This document shows positions 6,186 through 13,042 of a DNA stretch of 49,027 nucleotides, one piece after another. A program made the position numbers and the translations under genes. Source of the stretch: a virus; IMG/VR virus record IMGVR_UViG_3300044734_000056, positions 1-49,027 of that record. One strand, given 5' to 3'. The notes beneath the pieces were generated by a model, which worked only from the letters and a program-made list of their open reading frames with translations, made no database searches and was not told the origin of the DNA. The first letter of the stretch is position 1, and the number at the start of each line of letters is the position of its first letter.

Positions 6186-6979
6186 GCTGTGGCTCCTTCG
6201 AGGGTGAGCGCGCGCCGCGGCAGCTCGCGGACGCGCAGGTCGGCGGGGAAGAGGTCGAACTGGCGGAAGGTCCTCGGATATTCGACCTCCGCCAGCTGCT
6301 TCATGTGGAAGGCGCAGGCCGTGCCGCGCGTCTGCGCGAGGAGCGCCCGCGGCCAGGAGAGCGGCAGCCGCTCTCGGCAGCGGCCGGAGCCGCCGCCGCA
6401 CAGGATCCAGTCGAGATGCTCGAGCCAATCCGGCCGGAGCACGATCGGCCCCAGCATCGGCTCCACCGACAGGAATATGATGCTGATCCCAAGGACCGCA
6501 TTCAGGGCAATCAGCCTGGGAATGTCGCGGTCCGCCTCCTCCTGGTTGGCGACGGTGATCCCGATCCAGACGCTCGCCGGCACCCCGGCCGGGAACATTG
6601 TCCGGAGCATCCCCTCGGCCAAGCCAATTCGCTTTGTGAGGAGCAGCCAGTCGAGGTGCGGCGTCGCGACGATCAGCGCGGCGAGGTCGGCGCGCCAAGC
6701 GTCCGGCACCGCGTTGTCCGCCCAGTCGCCGAGCGAGAGGCAGAAGACGCGGGGGCGTGTGCCCGAAGCGACCGCCTGCCGCTCCCATTTGAGCGGCTGG
6801 CGCCAGTTCGCCGGCGCGGTGCGCTTGCGCTCGGCGTGCGGGCCCCAGTGCGACCCGCCCCAGTAGCGCGCGTCGAGATCCTCGGCATAGCAGCCGTCGC
6901 AGGCCGGGCCGACCTTCTGGCAGCCGATCCACGGATTGAAGGTGTGGGTGGCCCAGCTGATTTTAGTGTCGCTACCCAT
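6182..6979 (-). CDS. DUF5131 / phage Gp37-Gp68 family protein
   Basis: 265 residues from ATG 6979. The N-terminus, ISWATHTFNPWIGCQKVGPA then CDGCYAED, is the family signature (TWNPxxGCxKVSxGCxxCYAE) with three clustered cysteines. Later blocks are FCLSLGDWADNAVP, LDWLLLTKRI, WIGITVANQEEADRD, IIFLSVEPMLGPI and WILCGGGSG. The Cys cluster and barrel-like block order resemble radical-SAM proteins, but activity is unknown. Length is normal. It overlaps its neighbours by 4 and 8 bases, in the middle of the leftward operon. Confidence 0.88.
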   Translation of the reverse strand: MGSDTKISWATHTFNPWIGCQKVGPACDGCYAEDLDARYWGGSHWGPHAERKRTAPANWRQPLKWERQAVASGTRPRVFCLSLGDWADNAVPDAWRADLAALIVATPHLDWLLLTKRIGLAEGMLRTMFPAGVPASVWIGITVANQEEADRDIPRLIALNAVLGISIIFLSVEPMLGPIVLRPDWLEHLDWILCGGGSGRCRERLPLSWPRALLAQTRGTACAFHMKQLAEVEYPRTFRQFDLFPADLRVRELPRRALTLEGATA

Positions 6980-7592
6980 CGGCCGCCCTCCGGCCTTCGT
7001 CGCGCGCCGCGTTCAGCGCCGCCATGCGGTCGGTCGAGCCGCCCGCTACGTCCGGGTGCGCCTTCGCCGCGAGGGAGCGATAGGCAGCGTCGACGTCGGC
7101 GCGGGTGACGGGCTTGCCGGCCGACAGTTGCAGCACCTCGCGCCACGGCTTGCGGCCGGGTGCCGGTGGGAGCGCGGTGAAGCCCTTGAAGGTCTGGCGG
7201 ACGATGTGGAGGCCGCCGTGGCGCATTTCGGTGCGGCGCGCCTCGAGGATGTGGTGGATCGCCTGGAGGTTGTCCTCCGGCTTGGGGTAGCGGTCGACGG
7301 CGATGCACCGCTGGCCGCCGTCCCACGTGAACCAGGCGGCGACGCCCGGATCGGACAAGGTGCGGTCGACCTCGAGCCCGCCGACGTTGCTGGAGAGCAC
7401 GACGTCGCTCACCGGCTTGCCGCTGTCGACGCCGAACAGGCGGAGCGAATCGCGCACGTTCTTGAGCGCCCCCGACAGCGACGTGCGGAACGCCGACGAC
7501 TGCCGCCGCTCGGTGCGGGGCAGGCCGTCCGGCCAGGTGAGCGGATAAGGGTGGATCACGTCGCGCGGCTCCTCGAAAGTGGCGGCAGACAT
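6972..7592 (-). CDS. J-domain-containing protein
   Basis: 206 residues from ATG 7592. The C-terminal ~60 residues form a J-domain-like unit: VTRADVDAAYRSLAAKAHPD then VAGGSTDRMAALNAARDEG, with the HPD tripeptide that stimulates DnaK ATPase. The N-terminal ~130 residues (LTWPDGLPRTERRQSSAFRT, GVAAWFTWDGGQRCIAVDRY) are typical of alphaproteobacterial phage J proteins. A role in recruiting host Hsp70 to a phage process is inferred. It overlaps the DUF5131 gene by 8 bases. Confidence 0.82.
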   Translation of the reverse strand: MSAATFEEPRDVIHPYPLTWPDGLPRTERRQSSAFRTSLSGALKNVRDSLRLFGVDSGKPVSDVVLSSNVGGLEVDRTLSDPGVAAWFTWDGGQRCIAVDRYPKPEDNLQAIHHILEARRTEMRHGGLHIVRQTFKGFTALPPAPGRKPWREVLQLSAGKPVTRADVDAAYRSLAAKAHPDVAGGSTDRMAALNAARDEGRRAADG

Positions 7593-7623
7593 TGCCCGGT
7601 CTGCCAGCGGGTGGTGCCCGTCC

Positions 7624-7938
7624 TCAGGCGGTCGGCCGCTCCTGCGAAGCAGGATCCTGGGGCTCGTCGCCGGCGTCGGACGGCTGGCCGAGGCCCTCGA
7701 GCGTGGCGCTGAGCGCGTCGAGACTGTCGCAGTCGGCGAGGACCGAGGCGCTGTCGCCGGCGCTGGTGTTGGAGCGGATGCGGGCGACGACCTCGCCGAC
7801 ATCCTTGGCGATGCGGGCGACGGAGGCGTCGAGGCGGGCGGTGGCTTCGGACATGGTATTCAGTCTCCTTCCGATGGTGACGAGCTCAGCAAGGGCGAAG
7901 GCCGCCGCGCCGATCGCCAGTAAATCGAGTGCCGTCAT
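7624..7938 (-). CDS. small membrane-anchored coiled-coil protein
   Basis: 104 residues from ATG 7938 (ATGA overlap). One N-terminal transmembrane helix (LLAIGAAAFALAELVTIGRR) is followed by an amphipathic helix (LDASVARIAKDVGEVVARIR) and an acidic tail rich in Asp and Ser. Topology suggests inner-membrane anchoring with the helix exposed. Family unknown. Confidence 0.65.
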   Translation of the reverse strand: MTALDLLAIGAAAFALAELVTIGRRLNTMSEATARLDASVARIAKDVGEVVARIRSNTSAGDSASVLADCDSLDALSATLEGLGQPSDAGDEPQDPASQERPTA

Positions 7939-8351
7939 GCGTTGGGCCTCGGGCAGGCGGGGTGGCTTCCGGGCTCCGCGGGCCTGCCAGCCGCGGCGGA
8001 ATTCGAAATCGTCTCCATCGGGGATGGAGCCGGTTGGTCGTGCGGCGGCTCCAACAACTCCCCGGTCGATTGCTTCGCGACGACGGGCGTTCGCCGGCAC
8101 CCTCTCGGGCACGCGGCCCGTCGGGCAACGCGGACGAAATCAGTCACCGAGAGGGGGTAATAGGCGGCGGCCCAGCAGTGGCCGCAATCCGGACACTTCA
8201 CCCAAAACGGCACCGAGGCTTCGCACCCCGGCTCCATCCCCGATGGAGACGATGATTTTGGCGCGGCGGCGGTAACAGGGGGAAACCCACCGCCGCGCCG
8301 GCCGGTGCGGGGGGGAACCGCGCACCGGCTTGGAGTGCCCCGCTCAGCCAC
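7935..8351 (-). CDS. zinc-ribbon protein flanked by inverted palindromes
   Basis: 138 residues from GTG 8351, overlapping the upstream stop. The core WVKCPDCGHCWAAAYYPLSV then VARRAACPRGCRRTPV carries CPDC and CPRGC, a four-Cys zinc-ribbon pattern. Segments encoding SPSGMEPG and SPMETISN on either side are produced by two oppositely oriented copies of one palindromic element, so the original protein was probably just the ribbon. An alternative start is ATG 8237, inside one copy. Function unknown. Confidence 0.55.
   Translation of the reverse strand: MAERGTPSRCAVPPRTGRRGGGFPPVTAAAPKSSSPSGMEPGCEASVPFWVKCPDCGHCWAAAYYPLSVTDFVRVARRAACPRGCRRTPVVAKQSTGELLEPPHDQPAPSPMETISNSAAAGRPAEPGSHPACPRPNA
8009..8255. 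repeat. inverted pair of palindromic elements
   Basis: Two arms of about 25 bp face each other (about 8009-8033 and 8231-8255). They share the core CTCCATCCCCGATGGAG, itself a palindrome, and enclose the CPDC...CPRGC-coding segment. Confidence 0.8.
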
Positions 8352-8532
8352 GGGGAAAGCCGCCGCGGCTGCGCCGGGCGCCCTCGCCCATGTAGCGGCC
8401 GAGCCGGGGAAAGAGGTCGGGGAGGAGCGGCCGCCGGTCCGCCTCGATATGGACCCGCGCCCAGCGCTCGCGCGACTGCAGTTGCTCCTCGGTGAGCGCG
8501 GGGCGCGTCGGGGTGTCGGTCGGCTCGCTCAT
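8344..8532 (-). CDS. small hypothetical protein
   Basis: 62 residues from ATG 8532: MSEPTDTPTRPALTEEQLQS then RERWARVHIEADRRPLLPDL, ending in a basic Gly/Arg tail. Helical and charged. It overlaps its neighbours by 4 and 8 bases. No family recognised. Confidence 0.55.
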   Translation of the reverse strand: MSEPTDTPTRPALTEEQLQSRERWARVHIEADRRPLLPDLFPRLGRYMGEGARRSRGGFPRG

Positions 8533-8753
8533 GCCAGCGCCCCTTCGAGCAGCCGCACCTTGCGGCAGCGGTTGGACACTGCCGTGCGCAGCAGCCCGGC
8601 CGCCTCGCACTCGGCGTAGAGGTCGTGGACCTGGCGCAGCCGGGCGAAGCCGAACTCGCGCATCAGCGCCGCGTCGGCTGGCGGCGGCCGGCCTTCCGCC
8701 TCGGCGGCGCGCAGGCGGCTGAGTAGCCGGCGGGCGGCGGGACGGGCGGTCAT
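8529..8753 (-). CDS. small winged-helix-like DNA-binding protein
   Basis: 74 residues from ATG 8753: LLSRLRAAEAEGRPPPADAA, then LMREFGFARLRQVHDLYAEC and EAAGLLRT. The helix-loop-helix spacing and the closing EAAGLLRT resemble small wHTH proteins of LexA-N type in phage early operons. Its ATG overlaps the stop of a disrupted upstream membrane-protein frame. DNA binding is inferred. Confidence 0.6.
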   Translation of the reverse strand: MTARPAARRLLSRLRAAEAEGRPPPADAALMREFGFARLRQVHDLYAECEAAGLLRTAVSNRCRKVRLLEGALA

Positions 8754-9029
8754 GCGAGGATCGCCAAGGCGAAGAAGAGCGCGAGCAGGGCCAGCTCCGC
8801 GATGCCCGCCACCCACAGGAAGGGTGACGGCTTCAGCCGCAGCTCGGCGTCGAACTCGAAGTCGTCGGCATTTGAGGTGGACCGCCGACGACCGCGGTGC
8901 GGTCAGGGGAAAGGCGAAGTCCGCGCCATCGTGAAGGAAGGCTCCGGGCGCGGCGACGTCGCACGCGCCCGGAGCGGCCGGCCGGGGGGGCTGGCGGCCG
9001 GCGAGGGGAAGGCGGTGGAGCGTGCCCAT
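8750..9029 (-). pseudogene. frameshifted small membrane protein
   Basis: ATG 9029 (TGATG overlap) opens MGTLHRLPLAGRQ and stays open into the frame of the next gene. A neighbouring frame encodes DDFEFDAELRLKPSPFLWVA then GIAELALLALFFALAILA and stops exactly at the ATGA of the gene at 8753. That second part is an excellent C-terminal transmembrane helix but has no start codon. A one-base shift near 8875-8890 would join the halves into one protein. This may be a true disruption or a sequence error. Confidence 0.4.
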
Positions 9030-9448
9030 CACGCCGCCTCCGCCGCTTCGAGGGGAAGCGTGCGGCCGGAAGGCAGCCGCTCGGCGAGCGCGCCGGTGAG
9101 CCGCATGGCCACCGCGGCCGCCACGATCGCGACATCCTCGGGCACGGCGGCGGCGACATAATCGGCGATCGCCGCCGCGCCGCGGTTTGCGGCGAGCTGC
9201 GCGTCCATCCGGCGCAGGATGTTTTCGGCCGACATATGCCGATAGGGTTCGTCGGCCGGTGGGGCCGTTCGAGCGGCTGGCGGATCCGGTTCGCCATGGA
9301 GATCAGGCACCTGATGGCCCGACGCGTTGGCGTTGAGCCAAGCGAGGACGCCGCGCTTGCCGTCTGGAAAATCGACCTGGAGGAAGCCCTTTCCGGCCTC
9401 CGCCTGCGTCCCGGCCCAGCGGCCGTCGGCGGTGCGGTAGAGGCGCAT
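9029..9448 (-). CDS. hypothetical protein
   Basis: 139 residues from ATG 9448, overlapping the previous stop. The N-terminus, YRTADGRWAGTQAEAGKGFL then QVDFPDGKRGVLAWLNAN, looks like a small beta domain. The C-terminal half is helical and Ala-rich (IADYVAAAVPEDVAIVAAAV). No family recognised. Confidence 0.6.
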   Translation of the reverse strand: MRLYRTADGRWAGTQAEAGKGFLQVDFPDGKRGVLAWLNANASGHQVPDLHGEPDPPAARTAPPADEPYRHMSAENILRRMDAQLAANRGAAAIADYVAAAVPEDVAIVAAAVAMRLTGALAERLPSGRTLPLEAAEAA

Positions 9449-9666
9449 CAGAGCGCCGCCTGCGGCACCAGAGGGTCGTGAGCATCTGCTCGGCCATCGG
9501 ACAAACCGGTCCGATAATCGGAAAAATCGCCGTGCGGCCCGCTGTCAAACGGGCTGCCATGATAGCCGTCACTGTATCCGGCGTAATAGGCACGGCGGGA
9601 CGCGTTGGCGAGATCCTGCCGAGGGCGTGGGTCCCAATACGGATCGACCGATGAGCAATGCTCCAT
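9448..9666 (-). CDS. first gene of leftward operon, Tyr/Gly-rich protein
   Basis: 72 residues from ATG 9666 behind GGGAGAAGAGCC. The segment ASRRAYYAGYSDGYHGSPFD and DYRTGLSDGRADAH is aromatic and Gly/Asp-rich, with a repeated (A/T)GxSDG pattern. It is the promoter-proximal gene of the operon. Function unknown. Confidence 0.6.
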   Translation of the reverse strand: MEHCSSVDPYWDPRPRQDLANASRRAYYAGYSDGYHGSPFDSGPHGDFSDYRTGLSDGRADAHDPLVPQAAL

Positions 9667-9742
9667 GGCTCTTCTCCCTGTTCGAGACCGTCTCTCGAGC
9701 CGGTCCCGGAGGAGCGCGGCTGGTCAGGTCCGATGGGAGAGA

Positions 9743-9798
9743 GTGTTGCATGAGGCGCAACAAACGGTCAAGCGTTATTTGTTGCAGCCGCTGCAACA
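9743..9798 (-). promoter_or_regulatory. leftward early promoter with two operators
   Basis: Two 19-bp sites of form TGTTGC-N7-GCAACA lie at 9744-9762 and 9780-9798, 36 bp centre to centre. Between them, on the minus strand, is TTGACC (9766-9771), a -35 candidate. Seventeen bases on, CAACAC (9743-9748) occupies the -10 position, so the inner operator would block the spacer and -10. Confidence 0.7.
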
Positions 9799-9869
9799 GA
9801 GGCCAAAGTCAGCGCTTTCGAGGAGCGGGTGCAGCTCTGCCGCGAATCAGTATCAAGCTCGCAACGAGG

Positions 9870-10571
9870 TCACTCCACCAGCCCTTGGCGCGCAAGGTCT
9901 TTCCGCCCTTGGCGCATATCCCGAACGCAGCGGGCGACGAAGCGGCGCGCGTGCTCTGGCGCATCCCGCACACCCGTGTACCTCTCGGCCAAGGCCGGAA
10001 TCTCCGCGCAATTGCGCCGGCCGTCCTCCTCGTATTGCTGTCCAGCCGCGAGGCGGGCTTGGTGGTCGGCGGCCGCCGAAGGACGGCCACCGATGTTGAC
10101 CTTCGTTTTGTATTCGACCTCCCGGCCGACACCATAGGAGGAGCGCTTCAGCAAAGGACCCGTGAGCGCCTGGTATTCGTTGCCCAGCTGCGCACGCACT
10201 TCGGCCGGCTGAACGCTTCCGAACGGCGTCGACACCTCCACCTCGTAATCACCCGGCGGCACGGGGTGACCCTGCCGCGGGAGCAAGTCGACCGTGAAAG
10301 CGCCGCGCGCCACCTTGGCGTTGCTGCTCGTCCAGACCGGCCCGCGCCGCACCTCGAGCATCAAGGTCGTGTCGTCGGGAAGGTTGGTCTTGCCGGACAC
10401 CCGGGCGCCCGTCGGCAAAGCTGTCACGTGGACGTCAAGCCGTAGCGGCCGTGGCGTAGCCGTTGAGAGCCGTTCCGCGTCCTCCGCCGACGGTGGTGCG
10501 GCCGACGGTTCGCTGAACGCGGAGCAGCCCGTCACGACGACAAGCGCAGCGATGACGATGTGTCGGCGCAT
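9870..10571 (-). CDS. lipoprotein cotranscribed with the repressor
   Basis: 233 residues from ATG 10571 behind GGAAGGAGAACGTC. The N-terminus MRRHIVIAALVVVTGCSAF is a lipoprotein signal with Cys16 in the lipobox VTGC. The mature part begins with a Ser/Ala/Pro linker, continues with a probable Ig-like beta domain (LDVHVTALPTGARVSGKTNL, HPVPPGDYEVEVSTPFG) and ends in a helical basic region with two Cys. It lies 30 bp downstream of the repressor gene on the same strand, so it should be expressed in the lysogen. Superinfection exclusion or envelope alteration is a plausible role by position. No family recognised. The spacer 9667-9869 holds the operators and no other gene. Confidence 0.75.
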   Translation of the reverse strand: MRRHIVIAALVVVTGCSAFSEPSAAPPSAEDAERLSTATPRPLRLDVHVTALPTGARVSGKTNLPDDTTLMLEVRRGPVWTSSNAKVARGAFTVDLLPRQGHPVPPGDYEVEVSTPFGSVQPAEVRAQLGNEYQALTGPLLKRSSYGVGREVEYKTKVNIGGRPSAAADHQARLAAGQQYEEDGRRNCAEIPALAERYTGVRDAPEHARRFVARCVRDMRQGRKDLARQGLVE

Positions 10572-10601
10572 GACGTTCTCCTTCCGATGGACGGGAGGTA
10601 G

Positions 10602-10913
10602 TCACCCCTCCCGGTATTTAATCATGGTCTCGGCCACGGACCCGAGGGCGCGACGTTGATCCGCGGTCGCACGATCCCAGAGCCGGATGATGTTGGTCTC
10701 CTCGCGCGGATCCTGGATGAGCAGTTCCGCCGGATCGCAGCCGTACAGTAGCGCCAGATTCTCAAGCACCTTCTGGGTATAGGGGCTGAGGCCTCGCTCG
10801 ATCCTGGAGAGGGTCGACTTGTTGACCCCGATCGCGTCGGCTGCGGCCTCGACCGTCATGCCGCGGTGTTTGCGCCACGCGATAAGGAAGGTCGTGCGAC
10901 GGGCCTCAGCCAT
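10602..10913 (-). CDS. XRE-family prophage repressor (CI-like)
   Basis: 103 residues from ATG 10913. A HTH_3 domain occupies residues about 5-60: FLIAWRKHRGMTVEAAADAI then GVNKSTLSRIERGLSPYTQK. A short C-terminal helical segment follows (NIIRLWDRATADQRRALGSV). There is no peptidase domain, so RecA-dependent self-cleavage is unlikely. It is transcribed leftward, away from the HTH gene at 11024, and three matching operators lie at the two outward promoters. The longer frame to 11054 lacks a good ribosome site and crosses the operator. Identity as the lysogenic repressor is inferred from position. Confidence 0.85.
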   Translation of the reverse strand: MAEARRTTFLIAWRKHRGMTVEAAADAIGVNKSTLSRIERGLSPYTQKVLENLALLYGCDPAELLIQDPREETNIIRLWDRATADQRRALGSVAETMIKYREG

Positions 10914-10984
10914 GCAACGAATATCGCATGGAGACGCCCGTTGCCGCGACTGCGCGCCACGCAACAAAGAGACCGAATTGAGAG

Positions 10985-11013
10985 TTGACATGTTGTTGCA
11001 GCTCATGCAACAG
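10985..11013 (+). promoter_or_regulatory. rightward early promoter with operator
   Basis: A perfect -35 TTGACA (10985-10990), then a 17-base spacer containing the operator TGTTGC-N7-GCAACA (10994-11012), with CAACAG at the -10 position (11008-11013). A further half-site GCAACA lies at 11026-11031. The layout copies the leftward promoter. If correct, transcription begins a few bases before ATG 11024, giving an almost leaderless message. Confidence 0.65.
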
Positions 11014-11023
11014 GATGCGTGAC

Positions 11024-11544
11024 ATGCAACAGCAGGCCGCACTTCAAGCGCCAAGCGCAGACACCATCCTAGCGCCGCAAGCGCTCACGATGGAAGAGTG
11101 GATGCGCGAGGCCGATCTCAACGACCAGCAGGTCGCGGACATGATTGGACACGACAAGTCGACGGTCTGGCGGGCGCGGACCGGCAAGCTGCCCGACGGA
11201 CCAAGCCCACGGTTTATCGGCAAGATCATCGAAGCGTCGAACGGCAAGGTCGACGCCAACAGCTTCTTCAAGCGTGCACTGGGCAAGGCCGCCGCGTCCC
11301 GGGAGGGGACGCCGCGGGTCCCTTTCAACTCTCGCTCAAGCTGCCTCAGGGGCACCAGCGCGGCGCGGCCCTCGCGTCGCCCCCGGGCACCGGCGAAATC
11401 TTCGCCGCCATCCCCGGATCGGCCGGCTTCACCGCCGAGCAGCGCGAAGAAGTCCAGCAGATGATCGGCGACGCGCTCCGCACCGCGCTCCCGCAATGGT
11501 TGCAGTTCGCCCAGCTCCTCGCCAGCGGGCAGGTCCGGCTGTGA
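11024..11544 (+). CDS. Cro/CII-like HTH regulator, apparently split by a -1 frameshift
   Basis: ATG 11024 opens MQQQAALQAPSADT, then an HTH unit: MEEWMREADLNDQQVADMIG and HDKSTVWRARTGKLPDGPSP, continuing to FFKRALGKAAASRE near 11300. From there this frame becomes Arg/Pro/Ser junk and stops at 11464. The -1 frame instead gives GDAAGPFQLSLKLPQG and GFTAEQREEVQQMIGDALRT, ending at 11544 with normal codon use and no start of its own. The switch falls in GAGGGGACG (11301-11309). Either a G has been lost, ribosomes slip there, or there is a sequence error. As first gene of the rightward operon it is the expected Cro or CII counterpart of the repressor. Confidence 0.65.
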
Positions 11545-11555
11545 CCGCGCGCGCC

Positions 11556-11783
11556 TCAGCCGCCTCCGTCGCCGTCCAGCCGCACCACCTTGCCGTGCTG
11601 GGCCGTCTCCCATTCGTTCAACAGGCGGATCGCCCGCTCGGCATAGACGCGCAGCGTGTTCGGCGACATCGCGCGCTGCAGCACGGTGCGCCCGCTCTTG
11701 TCGGTGACGAAGGCGGTTCCGTCGGCAATCTCGATCCCCGGCGGCTCCTTGATGTGGACGATGATGTCGGCCTGGAAGTTCAA
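11556..11783 (-). CDS. hypothetical protein, convergent with the HTH gene
   Basis: 75 residues with a probable TTG start at 11783 behind GGGAGCGACACA: NFQADIIVHIKEPPGIEIAD then GTAFVTDKSGRTVLQRAMSP and YAERAIRLLNEWETAQHGKV. It looks like a small beta-alpha protein. It faces the rightward operon, ending 11 bp from the stop at 11544. No family recognised. Confidence 0.55.
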   Translation of the reverse strand: MNFQADIIVHIKEPPGIEIADGTAFVTDKSGRTVLQRAMSPNTLRVYAERAIRLLNEWETAQHGKVVRLDGDGGG

Positions 11784-11831
11784 TGTGTCGCTCCCTTCAG
11801 GGGCATAACGCCGAAATCTTCGTCCGGTTTC

Positions 11832-11975
11832 GTGGAAATCGAAACCGAAACGGCTGGAGCCGCCGCGCGCCTCGCGCTTTGCGGCGTTTGCAGCCTGGGC
11901 GCCGACGATCCGGACGCGCAGCGCTGCACGCGGACCGATTGCGGCCTGAGGCCGAAGCAGAGGGAAACGATCTAG
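11832..11975 (+). CDS. small four-Cys protein, start uncertain
   Basis: 47 residues if GTG 11832 is used; no clear ribosome site. The core LALCGVCSLGADDPDAQRCT then RTDCGLRPKQRETI has a CxxC...CxxxxC arrangement suggestive of a zinc site. Translation of this frame is supported by composition only. Confidence 0.35.
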   Translation: MEIETETAGAAARLALCGVCSLGADDPDAQRCTRTDCGLRPKQRETI

Positions 11976-12023
11976 GGTTCCCGCCCGGCACGGCCGCGGC
12001 GGGTTTGAGGAGGAACGTTGAAG

Positions 12024-12101
12024 ATGGTGTCCGACAAGGGCGCCGGGGCGGCGATGGCCGTTTCGGCGGGAGAGAATTTGCGTCCGGGAACGCTGGGGTG
12101 A
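12024..12101 (+). CDS. 25-residue leader-like ORF before dam
   Basis: ATG 12024 follows a strong GAGGAGGAAC site and encodes MVSDKGAGAAMAVSAGEN and seven more residues, stopping two bases before the ATG of the methyltransferase gene. The spacing suggests translational coupling; the peptide itself may be dispensable. Confidence 0.4.
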   Translation: MVSDKGAGAAMAVSAGENLRPGTLG

Positions 12102-12103
12102 CC

Positions 12104-12985
12104 ATGAAGACGGACGCCCTTCTCGAATCCGGCCAAAATGCCCCGGTGACGCGGCCCGCGTTCCGCTGGCACGGGGCGAAGTGGAAGCTCGCGCCGCAGA
12201 TCCTTCGCTACTTCCCCGCGCACCGCCGCTACACCGAATCCTTCGGCGGCGGTGGCGCACTCCTCCTCCAGAAACCCCGCGCCTATGCGGAGGTCTATAA
12301 CGACCTCGATCGCAGCGTCGTCGACGTGTTCACCGTGTTGCGCGACCCGGTCCAGGCACAGGAGTTGATCCGGCGGCTTGAGCTCACACCGTTTGCGCGC
12401 GAGGAGTTTCTCGCCGCCTACGAGAGGGCGGACGACCTGGTCGAGCAGGTGCGGCGGTTCCTGGTCCGCTCGCTGATGGGGTTCGGCTCGGCGTCGGCGG
12501 CGAGCGTCTACCGCACGGGCTTTCGCGCCAACTCGGACCGCTCGGGCACGACTCCGGCGCTCGACTGGCGCAACTATCCGGGCGCCTTGCCCGCGCTCGT
12601 CGAGCGACTGCGCGGCGTGGTAATCGAAAATAGGGACGCTGCGCAGGTGATGGCCGCCCACGATGGTGCCGACACTCTCCACTTCGTCGATCCTCCCTAC
12701 GTCCACGGCACCCGCTCGCGGCGGACCAACCGGCGCGGCGTGGGCGTCAGCGCCTATAATTTCGAGCTGAACGACGCGGAGCATGCGCATCTGCTCGAGT
12801 TCCTGAACACCCTTGAGGGAATGGTGGTGCTCTGCGGATATGCGAGCGCCCTCTACGAGGAAGGGCTTGCCGGCTGGACACGGATCGAGATGCCAGCTTT
12901 CGCCGACGGCGCCAGGCCGCGGACCGAGATCCTCTGGCTCAATCCTGCCGCCTCCACGGCACAGCCGCAGAGGCCGCTGCTGTGA
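12104..12985 (+). CDS. dam: Dam-family DNA adenine methyltransferase
   Basis: 293 residues from ATG 12104. Motif order is that of alpha-class D12 (Dam) N6-adenine methyltransferases: FRWHGAKWKLAPQIL near the N-terminus, the AdoMet loop TESFGGGGALLLQKP (FGGGG at 47-51), and catalytic DPPY at 197-200 in LHFVDPPYVHG. The target is probably a short site such as GATC, but the sequence cannot fix it. It would protect phage DNA from restriction or alter host marks. The stop overlaps a GTG (12982) that opens a frame toward the next methyltransferase. Confidence 0.92.
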   Translation: MKTDALLESGQNAPVTRPAFRWHGAKWKLAPQILRYFPAHRRYTESFGGGGALLLQKPRAYAEVYNDLDRSVVDVFTVLRDPVQAQELIRRLELTPFAREEFLAAYERADDLVEQVRRFLVRSLMGFGSASAASVYRTGFRANSDRSGTTPALDWRNYPGALPALVERLRGVVIENRDAAQVMAAHDGADTLHFVDPPYVHGTRSRRTNRRGVGVSAYNFELNDAEHAHLLEFLNTLEGMVVLCGYASALYEEGLAGWTRIEMPAFADGARPRTEILWLNPAASTAQPQRPLL

Positions 12986-13028
12986 AGCGCAACAGCGTCT
13001 CGACTGCCGTCATGGCGCGGCGACATCC

Positions 13029-13039
13029 GGGGGGGGGGG
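13029..13039. repeat. homopolymer tract of eleven G
   Basis: Eleven consecutive G sit between the dam stop and the ATG of the next methyltransferase. The GTG at 12982 reads into this tract; with 11 G the frame stops at 13062. Loss of one G, or gain of two, would place it in frame with the methyltransferase. Confidence 0.85.
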
Positions 13040-13042
13040 CAG

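Noticed and set aside
6186-6932. Upstream extension of the Ala-rich protein frame
   Set aside because: It overlaps the well-supported DUF5131 gene on the same strand in another frame; the ATGA-coupled ATG at 6185 is the sensible start.
9569-9796. A 75-codon minus-strand frame across the leftward operators
   Set aside because: It covers promoter and operator sequence, lacks a ribosome site, and its peptide has no coherent pattern.
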